Shown in pieces: positions 46,256 to 58,354 of a stretch of 64,000 nucleotides of DNA; the first letter of the stretch is position 1; each line of letters begins with the position of its first letter. Both the position numbers and the translations under genes were made by a program. Location of the stretch: positions 5,880,794 through 5,944,793 of the forward strand of contig JAQFVV010000072.1 in NCBI GenBank assembly GCA_028023455.1. The letters are read 5' to 3'. Below the pieces are notes generated by a model, which did not search any database, was not told where the DNA came from, and saw only the letters and a list, made by a program, of their open reading frames with translations. The stretch is from Epiperipatus broadwayi. Its lineage: Eukaryota; Onychophora; Udeonychophora; Euonychophora; Peripatidae.

Positions 46256-46718
46256 CATTAATATCATCATCATCAACAACCATTGCCAGTCCACACTGTA
46301 GGATGAAGGTCTCTCCAAGTTCAGTCCACATTCTCCAAATCTCTAGCCTCTTTTCTCCACATCGCCCCTCTTTCTTATTGCATCCATCCATCTCACATGT
46401 GATCTCTTTCTGGGTCTTTTACAATCGCTTGGAATCCAGTTTAAAATTTCAACTATTCATCTATTGTCATCTCTTCAAGAGATGTGTCCAGCCCAACTTC
46501 ACTCCAGTCTTTTAATTCTTTTAACAATGTCAGTAACAGCTATTTGTTCTCATATCTGTGTATTGTGTTTTCAATCTCTTCTTGTTACACCTAAACATCT
46601 CTCCATACTGTCTTGAGTGGTCTGAAGACTCTCTATTGCTCATCTATTAAGCGTCCAAGTCTCATATCCATAAGAAAGAACTAAAATACATTTATTAAAA
46701 ATCTTCTTGTTTACTGCA
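46256..46718 (-). mobile_element. RTE retrotransposon 3' fragment, antisense
   Basis: Begins with ATCATCATCATCAACAACC (complement of the TGATGA tail) and reads on the minus strand WTELGETFILQCGLAMVVDD, RKRSHVRWMDAIRK-like sequence and HLFKR-like sequence back to the SETWTLNR region near 46640. A subfamily slightly different from the 6.3 kb copy, whose 3' coding end is frameshifted by comparison. Confidence 0.85.
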
Positions 46719-46867
46719 TTCACAGATCAGATTTAAGTTATAAGATAATATGTTTCAATTAACGATGCTAAATGTTTCAACTATCGTCCACGATTACAAT
46801 AATATACAATAACCATATAAGATATATCTGTAAAATAGTTCAATTTAAATCGAACTTTGAAAATGTT

Positions 46868-46940
46868 AGAAAGATATCAGACCCTTATTAGCCACTTGGT
46901 GCTTGAACTTCGTATAAACTCCCAAGCAATAAAGCCATTT
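46868..46940 (+). mobile_element. SINE-3 3' part
   Basis: CACTTGGTGCTTGAACTTCG then TATAAACTCCCAAGCAATAA-A, the family tail with AATAAA. Confidence 0.6.
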
Positions 46941-47109
46941 GCTTAATGAATGTGGCCATTTGTAATGCCAAAAAAAAAAAAAAAATCAAGTTAAAGAAAA
47001 AAAACAAAGATCAATTTTTAAATCCTCAGCCACCATAAAAACAATCAAAGAAAAGTTTTGCAACGATTTCATATCCAAATCCATGAGTACAAATAAATCA
47101 ATATATATT

Positions 47110-47670
47110 ATATAATGAGCATCCTAATAGCTCTTAACAGCTTTTCTGAATTTCCCTATCTCCAGACTAGTTTCTAGATGTTGGATGTCATTAGTGAGGC
47201 ATTAATATATGCAGACATTAGATCTAAAAATACCAACTCTAGCCCAGCATTTAGCTAATAGTTAACTATTAGGTAGAAAATCTGAAAATTTCAGATATCT
47301 ATATGGCTTTATATTAAATTAAGTCATGTGATGTATGACTTGATTTCCTTGCAATTATAAATTTTCTCTTGAGGCTTTGGTGATGTTATATTACTAAAGC
47401 TATTAATATATGGTATATCTGGATTTAGTTCAGTTGCATGTGGCTATTTAAGTTAAATGCCTGGGTTTGAAGACATATAGATGTCTGAAATTTTCAGACT
47501 TTCAACTTAATAGTTAATTATTAGATAAATGCTGGGCTGGAGTTAGTGTATTTAGATCTAAGGTCTGAATATCCTAGTACCTCAGTGATGACAGCCAGCA
47601 GCTAGAAACTGGTCTGGGGATAGGGATATTCAGAAAAGCTTGTTAAGAGCTATTAGGATGCCTATTATAA
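47110..47670. mobile_element. Foldback element, hammerhead-like subfamily B
   Basis: Left arm GAGCATCCTAATAGCTCTTA, CCCTATCTCCAGACTAGTTT, TAGTTAACTATTAGGTAGAA and right arm its inverse, AATAGTTAATTATTAGATAA ... GAAACTGGTCTGGGGATAGG ... TAAGAGCTATTAGGATGCC. Arms of about 200 bp and a 150-bp spacer. The right-arm core reads GTGATGA-CAGC-CAGCA-GCT, GAAACTGGTC, TGGGGA: all parts are present except that invariant C3 is G. Related to the elements at 20337 and 62608. Confidence 0.8.
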
Positions 47671-47794
47671 AAAACATTTGCAGTACAAGCTTATTAAATG
47701 AAATCATTGTAACTAGATCTAATTTAACCTCCAGCAGTCACCATTTTATTTATTTAATTAATAAGCTATGAGCCCAAAATCAAAACACACTAAC

Positions 47795-48440
47795 ATTTTT
47801 AATCCAAGCTCCTTCATTTGTATAGTCATATAGATCTGAACCCAGTTCAACACCTACACATTTTGATATCTGGAGTTTGTGTAATAATCATAGTCACTAT
47901 CACCCTCCAACCAGGATTGGTGCTAAACCACTAAAATATCACATGGTTATCATTCTATGAATGTCACTTCTGTATAAAGAGAGTTGCTATTGTTCTAACA
48001 CCTCGTATAAGCATAAGTAATGGTGATCATATGATGTTTTTAATGGTTTAATATCAAACCTTTTCAAAGGATGATGCTGACTATGGTTATAAAAACATTA
48101 AAGATATCAAAATGTATAGATAGACATTGAACTGAGTTCAGATCTGTATGACTATAAAAATGAATGATCTTTGATTGAAAATATTAGTGAGTTTGGTTGG
48201 GCCAATAGCTTTATAGATAACTAGGGAAAAGTAAAAGGTGGCTGCTAGAGGATTGCATTAGATCCAAAGATCTAGTTGCAGTGCTCTTAGACCAAGGCTT
48301 CTTACTGATGAAGGCCACAAGCTAGAAACTGGTCTGAAAATATTGAATGAGTAAGCAATGTACAGAGATTTTGATGCACAAACTTTCTAGAATCTTTCGA
48401 TTAAAATGGTTTGCAATGGGAGGCACTACCCTATGGAGAG
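47795..48440 (+). mobile_element. Diverged hammerhead-family composite
   Basis: An antisense interior (CATATAGATCTGAACCCAGT, CACCTACACATTTTGATATC) followed by a sense unit (CAAAATGTATAGATAGACAT, CAGATCTGTATGACTATAAA, GGTGGCTGCTAGAGGATTGC, core CTGATGA 48305-48311, GGC-CACAA-GCT, GAAACTGGTC). Helix I has TTCTTA against TGAAAA: both strands differ from the reference (TCCTCA/TGGGGA), yet most pairs are kept. An old inverted pair. Confidence 0.7.
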
Positions 48441-49052
48441 AGTTGCAACCAAACATATACTATCTAATTTTACACTACTGCCATTTTCAGAATATTGAAA
48501 ACTATCTTTAAAATTATTTTTTTCCTGCTCTTGCGACACTTTAATGTTTCACTTCCATAAACCAAATTAAGCAGAATAAGTGTAGTATATACAACTCAAT
48601 TAATTAGTCACAGTAGCTATATGACTAGGATGAAATACTTGTCTGTTCTCAAATGCAATAGTGGTGCAGTGAGGTTTGTGCTGTTCCACAATATTGAACT
48701 TAAAGTTATCAAGATATTTAAACTAAAAACACATTTTAATATAATCCTCTAGGTTTGATGTTATATACAGTAAAAACACATTCTCAAGCTGATAAACATC
48801 TTCTGTAACTGATTGATAAAACTGAGTTCTTGTAGAGATATGAACCTAAAATAAGTAGTCTTATTAAATATATATAAAAGCTATACTGTATAGCATAAAA
48901 CTACATACCAATGTGAGCAAGGCTTTTAGGCAAATTTATTCAATATGTTTTAAAAAGTCGAATTAATAAATTATATTATGGTTAAATAATTGTAAACAAT
49001 ATCTCTTGTTATCTGAGATATGTTTAATTATCCTCTGGAATGATGGGCTCAA

Positions 49053-50107
49053 GACATGATGTGATATGATGCTCAGGGGCTTCTCCTTTATTGAAATCAG
49101 GAATCTCTCGGCCACAATACCCCAAAAAACCTGTTAATCTTCTTACATTCCCCTTCCGTTTCTTATTTTCAGTTTTTTCCCATATTCTTCCCTATCCTGC
49201 TCCATCCCATTTCCACAACATGATCTTTGTCAACTCTATGGTCTTTATATCTAAATCCCCCTTATCTTCTCCAAACCCAGCATAAAAGCCAAAAACCCAT
49301 CTTCTGTATATATCACTTTGTTTATATTTATTCTTCCACAACATCATTATTTGTACCCTTTCTGCTTGCAGGCATTTACATTCAATTAACAGGTGTCTAA
49401 TATTTTCTATACTTTCCTTACACAACTTTCAGACTAAATCACCCATATTTTTTCCATTTATGTGTACATTCCCTTGTTGCTAAAGATCTGTTTGAGCCTT
49501 ATTCCTTGATATTATTATAAATTAACTTACACCCAATATTCTGTTTACTTCTATATATATTTACACTCTTTTTACTCTCCACACTAGTTCTCCATCTCTT
49601 CAGCTCCCTATTCTTTATTAATGCATTTATTCTTCTATCCCAGTCCTTGCCACTATAACACTAAACAATTCTCTTAACACAATCATCCTGCCCATTTTTG
49701 TATAAGTATACCAACATAAATTCTTTACTCAAATCTTCCGCATACAGAACTACCTTTCTCACCCATCCTGTTGCTTGATCTTTACTCATAACTCAATTGA
49801 ATACTATTTTGGCTATTCTCTAATTCATAAATTGCAATCTAAGAAACATTTTCATTTTGCTTTTTGCATCTCTTATATAAAAACTTGACCATCCCATTTC
49901 TCCTTCAATTGCCTCTTTTACCATCCACACATCCACATTTAACACATGCCTTCCTACTTCTCTTTGTATTTTTTCGAAATAATCTAACAGCCTTTACTAA
50001 TACATAATGCATCATTACTATATGTTAACCCTGCTACTGCCACTCCCATACATTTTAGATACATCATATTTATTATTTGAAAACACTTAATTTCTTTATC
50101 AATACCT
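49053..50107 (-). mobile_element. LINE-A 3' fragment, antisense
   Basis: Minus strand carries GWDGQVFI-like sequence, SKMKMFLRLQFM, DLSKEFMLVYLYK, then QNIGCKLIYNN, the Cys/His block MCKESIENIRHLLIECKC (49192-49425) and LWKNKYKQSD, ending at the LINE-A 3' terminus near 49053. Frames are broken throughout. Confidence 0.85.
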
Positions 50108-51010
50108 AAAAGCTTATAGATAGCAATGGTACTAATACATTTGACCATCCATACCACTTGATGGTGTTGTTCCTATGCCAAAACACATCAATATAACATT
50201 ACACGGCCGTTATATCTTCTTTCATATATTAACAATCAAACAATACACAGATGTTTTGGAAAATAATAATACTCTTATTTTTTTCCAACTTTTAAAACAT
50301 GCCTTTTATCTCAAAGGCCATTATATTGTTGTAATGTTTATGCATATGTATCTTAAGAACAATTAAAGGGTATTTATTTTGTATGATTATTTTCACTCAA
50401 AAACATTCTCTGTAATCACTCAAGAAAATTAAAAAAAGAGAGTACTACAATAGGGAATGTGGGGGGAGGGGTAACTCCTAGTTAGTGACAAAATTGAGAG
50501 TACTTGAGTCATCATAAATGTTAATATGGAAGAGGAGTATTTGTAGCCCGATAAAATGGTTGCTGAAACCCCATACAAATTACAAGAGGAATGAATAGTA
50601 GTTATGATGGTGAAATAAAAGTATAAATTGTATGCACTAAGAAACTGGATAAATGAGGAACTGTAAAAGGTTATTGTCTATTATAGACTTAACTTGTAAA
50701 GCTAGTTATATATTAAAAGGATTATAAATACTTTTCCTGACACTAGATTAAGTGCTAAAGATTACTAAGTATAAAACCACATAGGCCAATTCAATTTACT
50801 CTTGGAAATAAGGTATTTCCACTCGAGGATAAATTGTAGTCACATGATCTGGATGTTTACTCTTATGGCCTTACATCATTGTTATATCTTGTTAATAAAT
50901 ATTATTATATATAATACATGTCTAAGAATACTGGATTTGTTTTTTATCATTACCTGACTGGTATTATACAACCTCGGGACAGAGCAACTAATCCAGAACT
51001 GTAAAAATTT

Positions 51011-51111
51011 GTAATTCAATACTAGTACTATAAACACAGCACTTTCGAGAGTCATGGCTCTCATAATCATAGCTTTGTGTGTATGAATTTATAGTACTAG
51101 TATTGAATTAC
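51011..51111. repeat. Long hairpin, 24-bp perfect arms
   Basis: GTAATTCAATACTAGTACTA-TAAA (51011-51034) is perfectly inverted at 51088-51111. Inside, CACA/TGTG and GAGAG/CTCTC can extend the stem. 101 nt in all, the size range of an animal miRNA precursor or a very small MITE. Nothing shows transcription. Confidence 0.7.
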
Positions 51112-52144
51112 AGATTATTAACCAAACACAAAGTTTAAAATTAAGTTTATATTACACTGTAAGAATTCTAAAATACCCCCAATTACATTAAATGTGGTAT
51201 TTCATGTACAACGTTTGCTCATCATGTGATGAAGACATTTAATACCAGGATTCCTACATATACAGTAATAATTCATATTTTTATATATTATAAATATGAT
51301 GTTTAATTTTAACCCTTAAATTTATTGGCAACTCAACATAACTCTCCACTATATTCAACCCTTCATCTACCAACAGAAATTCTTTCCAAATTTAGACATA
51401 TTTATTCACATTGATGAATAGTAATTTACAAGCAATTATACTATATATATATATATATAATAGTTAGCATTTGCAAAGTGGAATATCATTAATCAATCAA
51501 ATTTTAATGTTTTACCATCAGAACACATTTTCTATTTTCCATTGCATACAATAACTATCTATCCATATACTGTTCATCATCATCTTCTAAGGTGAGACAA
51601 TTTGTTTTCACATTAAAAAAGCCTGTAAAACAGCTAATACTGGACCACTGTAGAAGGAGTCGAGATTTTAAATTTGCCTGTTCTTACCACACCACACTGT
51701 CATGAGATGGGAACCATTTCTATTTACTTTTTGTAGAAGAATAAATAATAGTTTCCCTAATAAAATATATGAAACCATGCAAATTTCAATTTTTTTCCCA
51801 ATCTTTGCCAGCATGCTTGTTCCAAATCCATTATATCGCAACTATTGATAAGCATAAATAATTTGACTACCTTTCTTCACTAGCACTTTATGACCAAACA
51901 TGAGCATTAAATACCATGAATTACACCCATATTTTAAGCTTAAATTCATATCTAATTTATTTTTAAAAGAACAAATTAAACTGTTATTTTATAATATTAA
52001 TTTTAACAAATTTGTAAAACCACCAGGATGAACAGCTGAGGATCGTGTGACATCTTAGTAGTAATCTCATGCAACTCATTGGTGCACTGAATTAGAATGC
52101 CAAAAAAGATAGAGTATTATAGCTATCTACCAGAATAATAATAA

Positions 52145-52265
52145 AATGCTTTACTGCTTGGGAAATTTGAGTGCCAGAATAATAGAGCTAGGGTGCAATT
52201 CAAAGTCTTTGAGTTGCAGGGACTGTCCCTCTACCACAACATCACTGCAAGACATCGACCAGATT
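52145..52265 (-). mobile_element. tRNA-related SINE-3, antisense
   Basis: Plus strand ACTGCTTGGGAAATTTGAGT begins the inverted tail. The minus strand has GTTGTGGTAGAGGGACAGTC (A-box-like) and TTGAATTGCACCC (B-box-like). Confidence 0.6.
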
Positions 52266-52502
52266 ATACACAATAAATTTGAGCATGTCATGTTACACGG
52301 ATAATAATGATCTTAGATAAGAGTGACCACTCGGTATTTGTCTTTTAGCATAAACACACACAAGTTGCATATATTATTCTTTAAAGGCTTATAAATGCTG
52401 TCTGAGTATTAGTTTAGAAATATTTGGAAAGAAGGTTGACCAATATCTAGTAGATATTGTTGAGGAATTGTGTTTGCCCATTTTTCTCTTGTGGTTTTAG
52501 GT

Positions 52503-53110
52503 TTACAGCTTAAAACAGGCAAAACTCATTATATATATTGCCACACACAGCGAGCTAGAGTAATCAATGGATGCCAGAAAGCTTGTGCATAAAATCCCCA
52601 TCTTGTGCCTACTCATCCAATATCCCCAGACTAGTTTCTGGCTTATGGCGTTCATCAGTGAGGAGCCTTGGATCTGAGAGCACTGCATCTAGATCTTAGG
52701 ATGAGTCTTAAACTGAAAACACCTTAATGTTTTCAATCCAAGCCCATTAGCTTATATAGTCATATGGGTCTGAACCCAGTTCAGTACCCATACATTTTGG
52801 CATCTTTGGTTTTTTAATAACCATAGCCACCACTATCCTATTAGGCAGGATTGATTTTAAGCCAATAAACATCACATGACCACCTCCTCTTATGCTTGTA
52901 TATAACTGTTGTTAAAACAGGCAAAACTCACTATATATGTTGCCACACACAGCAAGCTAGAGTAATCAATAGATGCCAGAAGGCTTGTGCATAAAATCCC
53001 CATCTAGTGCCTACTCATCCAATATCCCCAGACTAGTTTCTAGCTTATGGCCTTCATCAATGAGGTTATACACAAGCATAAGAGGAGGTGGTCATGTGAT
53101 GTTTACAACT
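52503..53110 (-). mobile_element. Hammerhead-family head-to-tail dimer (407-bp period)
   Basis: Antisense. TTAAAACAGGCAAAACTCAT (52510) and TTAAAACAGGCAAAACTCAC (52914) mark equivalent points about 405 bp apart. Between them lies a full unit: CTAGTTTCTGGC, CACTGCATCTAGATCTTAGG, GAGTCTTAAACTGAAAACAC, CATATGGGTCTGAACCCAGT, CATACATTTTGGCATC, GGCAGGATTGATTTTAAGCC. Each repeat has a core on the minus strand: first CTGATGA (complement of 52652-52658) with helix I intact; second TTGATGA (C3 lost). The second unit ends abruptly after its core at CAATGAGG, then carries the opposite-sense end GTTATACACAAGCATAAGAG. Confidence 0.82.
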
Positions 53111-53119
53111 TAAAATATT

Positions 53120-55700
53120 ACTATTTATTCTGTGCTAACTACACGTTAATAGTCATCAGAATTAACTATTGTAGCTCACAGTATCCATATGAAAATGTTT
53201 GGTAAAGAAGCAGTTCGCCACTTGAGACTAGCTGTTGAATGACTACAGTGTTACCAACCTACCATTTGGAAAGATTCTGCTCAGAATATCTGCTTATATA
53301 TCTAATTTCTACAGTAGTTCATGCTTCACTAATGGACCTACTGATCCAATGTCTGCTTGATTGCATCCGTTTACTTAAGATTAGCATTGGTGCCTTCTAA
53401 ATCATTATTATTTATTGCATTCATTTGTTACACTTATGATCTGAAATCTGAACCCAGGTAAACGTAGAAATTATTGTGAGATAGTTACGAACTTTCAGTA
53501 CAAACTTGTCATTTTTATTTTGACGACCATAAGCTACAAAATATCCATCCCACAAAATAATCGTAAGCTCAGTTTATTGGCATCATGTAACATTCAAGCA
53601 TAATGACAGGTTAAGCACAACGTCTGCATTCAATGGGCAAATTTTTTTAGTTATTTTTTTGTTATTATTAGTTGCAGCGTAAAACAAGGAAAGAAAACGC
53701 CATATTTGCATTTTCTCTTTTGTTGTTCCTCACAAGGTCTGAAAAGCTCTCTCGTGCATAAGACTAAAGTTTATCTTAAGCAGACGACCGATAAATGAAC
53801 CAAAAGGCTCAACTTCATATATATATATGATGCAATTTTATTTTAATAAGAAATTCACAACACAAATTTTTTTTATATGTAAGTCAATTTGTTTGAAGTG
53901 TTAATTTATTTTGTCGCCGACAAAAAAATGATAGCATTTAACATCTAATTTGCGAATTATTTAATTTTAAAAAAACAACACATTATAGTAATCACTATAG
54001 CGAAGGGTTTTTAAAAAAGAGTATATCCTAATAACATAAGAATATTTAGATTTGAATTATTTAAAACATAAATAAGGATTTCAGCTGTCTTCAAAATCAA
54101 AAATACTTAATGGCACAATTACAGCTCGCGCGAGCCACGAGAAAGATGTATTCTAGAAGTTTATAATATACATTCCAAAGTAACGAAAATTAATGAAAGA
54201 ACAAAGAAATTAAATCGAAAAGAAGATAAAACGAAAAGAGTTAAAATATACAACGGTAAGGATCCACGTTCTAATGCTTCTTTATAATGTTTCGTTTTTT
54301 AAAAAAATGAATTTTATGTCTGCTAAGCCTATATTCTTTATGTAAGCGCGTATATAAAAATGTAAACCTAAAATTAGTTGTTATTGCCAACTAAATATAA
54401 CCGCAAAATGTTTGCTAGCTACCTTTAACTAGCAGATGTGAGGTGACCGTGGCGCCCTCGTGTTACTTTTCTCCCCTAAATGTTTTAGTCATATAGACAA
54501 TATTAATAATATAAGATTATTGAATAATATTTTTACACGATAGATACTGTTCTATTATCATTACTAAGTTTGGCTTTTGAACAAAATTTTACTGTGTTAC
54601 GTAAAATTTGCCATAATTTACAATATTTTGTGAGAGAATATTTGCGTAAGAGACTTTTTTAAAACTTTTATAATAATTAATACTTGTTTTAAAGTACTGT
54701 AATATTAATTGATTATCCCTAGCAAAAAAAATCAAATTATATAATTATATGCTATTTTACATAGAATAATTATTTGTTACAATATAATATAAGGCACATT
54801 ATGTTTATAACTAGTATAGTATGTAAACATGATATGTACAAGTTGAACGGATATATCAACAAAAAAATATACCCCCCCCCTCGCTTTACATATATATTTA
54901 ATATAACTAAAAAAAATTATTTTGAAAATAAATATTTGAAACTGACAACTATAATGGTGCTGGTAATAAGAACAAGCGTCACCATAGATATCCCAGAAGG
55001 TGTTTGAGCATGGCTCTGGTTTTATTGTATTTATGTGGAATAGAGATTGTAGCTTTTGAGATATAAGATTAAAAATTAAAAAAGTTGTGATCTTAATATT
55101 AGGAAAAAGACCTATTTATATTAGGAATATTCAAGGAGTACGTATACTTTGGAATGAATCAAAGAGCAGATATGTATTCAATGATGAACAGTTTTTTTAA
55201 AAAAATGATCTGCTTAAAAAACAATGTATACAGTTTTGTTTTGTTTTTATTAGAAATAAAAATATTCGTAGTCAAAGTAAATTCAGTTTATTTTAATTAG
55301 AAAATCCAAATATTTGGGTTCTAAATAGTAATGCTTGAATTTTTGTTTAATTTATCGGTCACTGAATGATAGAATTGATTGAGATATAGCTTTAGAATTT
55401 AGACCCTCCGATAATTGAGTTTTTTGTTAGAAAAAAAAACAAAAACAACAACAATTGGGGGAGGGAGATGTTAATGGGAATAAGTAACATAGTTTTGTAA
55501 TTTGGGATATGAATTTATTATTATTATCATTCAGAATTGCTCTTCGTAAATAAAATAGGAACCAAATTTAATAAAAGATAATGGGTTGAATTTTTTTTAC
55601 ATATTTTTGATATTATGCATGGATGCCACCTTTTTTATTCCAAGTTTCTTTACAGAGTGAGTTAATTTTTTTGGTACTTTAGTATTAGATCTGCTGTGAA
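53120..55700. other. AT-rich stretch without recognised genes
   Basis: No family repeat or coding region recognised. Short AT microsatellites only. The 77-codon frame at 54774-55007 has no motif. Confidence 0.45.
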
Positions 55701-55719
55701 ATATCACAGAACATACTGG

Positions 55720-55778
55720 GTTAAGATTAAGATTAGGGTTAGGGTTGGATTTAGGGTTAGAGTTGAGGTTGAGTTTCA
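55720..55778 (+). repeat. Interstitial telomere-like (TTAGGG) tract
   Basis: GATTAGGGTTAGGGTTGGAT then TTAGGGTTAGAGTTGAGGTT: two perfect adjacent TTAGGG units inside about 55 bp of degenerate ones (TTAAGA, TTGGAT, TTAGAG). TTAGGG is the ancestral animal telomere repeat and is absent from most insects. Confidence 0.8.
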
Positions 55779-55799
55779 TATTAAAAGTACTATTTTTTT

Positions 55800-57122
55800 T
55801 TAATGAAACAGTAACTTTAATTATAGAGTAGACTGTGATTTTGAAATAAATAAGAATATTTTATAAGAGAAACTTCATCATATACCAAAACTGGTTTGGG
55901 AGAATGCATTAATGTTCTTTATTGAGGTTAGAATACAATTTTATATTGTAAATCTTAATATGTTTATAGAAAGGTATTGGGAAGTCCACACATTTTGGGG
56001 GATGAGCCATACAAGAAGAGGATATTATATTATCCATGATAATGCTCCATATTAAAAGTTTATCTTTATTAAAGAGGGCAGGATTCTTTAAAGTAATTAT
56101 CTAGAAATAAAATTTGTTTTTTTTTTGAGAGAGAGAAAATAATCAAACTACCTATACAATAATGTATTTAAATGACAGCTGAAAAGGGGAATAAGTGTCA
56201 GAGTTAGTTTGCCTTCTGTTTCCAGAAGCAGAGAATTAATGGATGTAATATAAAAAAAACTCAGAAATAATCCTTTATAGACTAAACTGTGAAGAAAACA
56301 CCTTATCATTTAAGGTTATGTAGATTTGCTGAGAAGAAACAAATTATCAAGAAAATATAGTAGAAACAAATTAATATGTTCTAGTTTAATCTCAGGGATT
56401 GAAATGAATGAAACCTTACTGAAAGGTCTACAACCAAAAACAATATTTTTTTACAGTTTGAACGCCTATGGTGTAAATAAAAAATAGTCATGTTTTATTT
56501 ATTATTTTCTTAGATATGAATAATTGATTTGTAGGAAAACTAAATTATTATTTTTAATTAATGCATATAAGGCAATATGATTTAGGCATGATTTTAGAGG
56601 AAAAAGAGAATAAAAAATATATAAATGTAAATATGCATAATAACATTAGAGTGGGTCTGTTGATATTTGGTGAAAAAACAGAAGCTTTAAATATCAAATA
56701 AAGGATGAAAAATTTCATTAAAAATTTTATCTAGATATAGTTAATGTAGAAATGAGAAACTATTGGAAATCTATAGCATATTGCATAAAAAATCAGGAAT
56801 ATTTTATTTAGAATGAGAAAATATAGAGATGAAAAGATTTAGATCTTCATGATACTGAAACTAATAAAACAGTTTTTATTAAAATAGAACAAAAGTGTTA
56901 CAGTGCTGATAGAATGAGTTGATGATTGAAGATTGGATTCAAGATTGGGAGTGTTTGAAATTTTGATCAACTTGGACAATATATCAATGATTAATGCATT
57001 AGACTTTTTTCAGTTTTTGGACAATTATGTAGAATTTTGTCTCAGAAATTTCTAAGTAGTCAATTAGTACTTATTACCTGAATTAAAGATAGAGGTCACA
57101 GTGCATCACATCACGTCACATA
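55800..57122 (+). other. Possible old LINE with LINE-A-like 3' end
   Basis: Only the last 30 bases (GGTCACAGTGCATCACATCA then CGTCAC, 57093-57122) match the LINE-A 3' terminus. The preceding ~1.2 kb has no clear coding similarity. Either a strongly diverged family sharing the 3' recognition sequence or a minimal truncated insertion. Confidence 0.35.
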
Positions 57123-57349
57123 ATGCTTACATTGTTATAAATTATTTATGTCAATAAGACCTTTATTAATCTGTTGCTAATTATTGATTGTTATAATGTT
57201 TTACACCTTTTCTGTAAACATATATGTATATATTCAAGGTTCATTTTTTATCATTATATATTTCAAATTTTTGCTTATGGTGTATACAGCATTTATGAAT
57301 GTACAAACTCCAAATATAATTATATGTTGGACTATTTCCATTATTTAAT

Positions 57350-57735
57350 ATTAATTGTGAAATGTTTTTAGAAAAATTCAAATTTTCCAAATATCTTCAC
57401 CCATCAGTAATAGCATACAGATTAATATATAACCTACCATTCTGAGTTTCATTCTTCTCTATTCTTTGGGTATTGATCATCTGACTTGTGACAGTTTCAA
57501 TATGGGACTCAAACTTAAACTAAAAGTCTAATTTAAAGATTTCGATCATATCTTACTTTTTTATAAAATAAATATTATTTCTGGTTTATCATAGCAATTA
57601 ATATTCAAAATATGTATTCATTTGATTGTTTGTATGGTTAGGTTCAATGGGAAAATCACTATTGAACTCAGGATTGAATTTAAGACCATACACTAACCAG
57701 CTAGGCTATTCTGTCAAAGGCAACAGTTATTAAAA
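57350..57735 (-). mobile_element. SINE-1, antisense member of a head-to-head pair
   Basis: Plus strand begins with the inverted tail (AAATGTTTTTAGAAAAATTC) and ends in the inverted head CTGTCAAAGGCAACAG. The minus strand has ATAGCCTAGCTGGTTAGTG (A box) and GAGTTCAATAG (B box). The interior is expanded relative to the copy at 57785. Confidence 0.7.
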
Positions 57736-57784
57736 ATTTTATATGCTAGAAAAATCAGAAGGATTCTTATGGATAATTATATAA

Positions 57785-58080
57785 AATTTCTTCTGATTAT
57801 TGCCTTTGACAAAATAGCTTAGTTGTTTAGAGTGTTACCTTAAATTCACTATTCACAAATCTAAAACCTAAGTTTGATTCCCTTTCTGGGATTGTCCCTG
57901 GTCAGACAAGCAACACCCATAGAAAAGATAAATTTAATATCACTCGCTATGTTGTGTTATATATAAATCTGTATGCAATTGTTAACAGTTGAATGTATTT
58001 GAAAAGTTTGAATTTCTCTAAAAACATTTAACAATTAATATTAGATATGGTAAATATTCCAACATAGAATTACAATTACA
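57785..58080 (+). mobile_element. SINE-1, best sense copy
   Basis: Head ATTGCCTTTGACAAAATAGC; A-box region TAGCTTAGTTGTTTAGAG; B-box region AAGTTTGATTCCC at tRNA-like spacing with an expanded loop; then a tRNA-unrelated body (GGGATTGTCCCTGGTCAGAC) and the tail GTTTGAATTTCTCTAAAAAC then ATTTAACAATTAA. tRNA head, body and conserved LINE-like tail are the usual SINE layout. The parent LINE of the tail was not identified. Confidence 0.75.
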
Positions 58081-58354
58081 ATAATGTCATCACACACATT
58101 CAGACAAAAATTTCAAATGAGGTGCCACACAATAATTAACAAGTAAGTCTCTTCAGTGATACCAACAAATTTACAAATAACCCTCTTTTATACCAATGCC
58201 AATATACCAGTAGGATAAAAATACATTTTTTTCTAAGTAGCATATATGTATATACATAATAAACTGAATGTTTGCTACTATTATATGTAATATAAAGATG
58301 CTATAACATATATATATATATATATAACTATCTTTCTTATTGCATTGCCAAATC

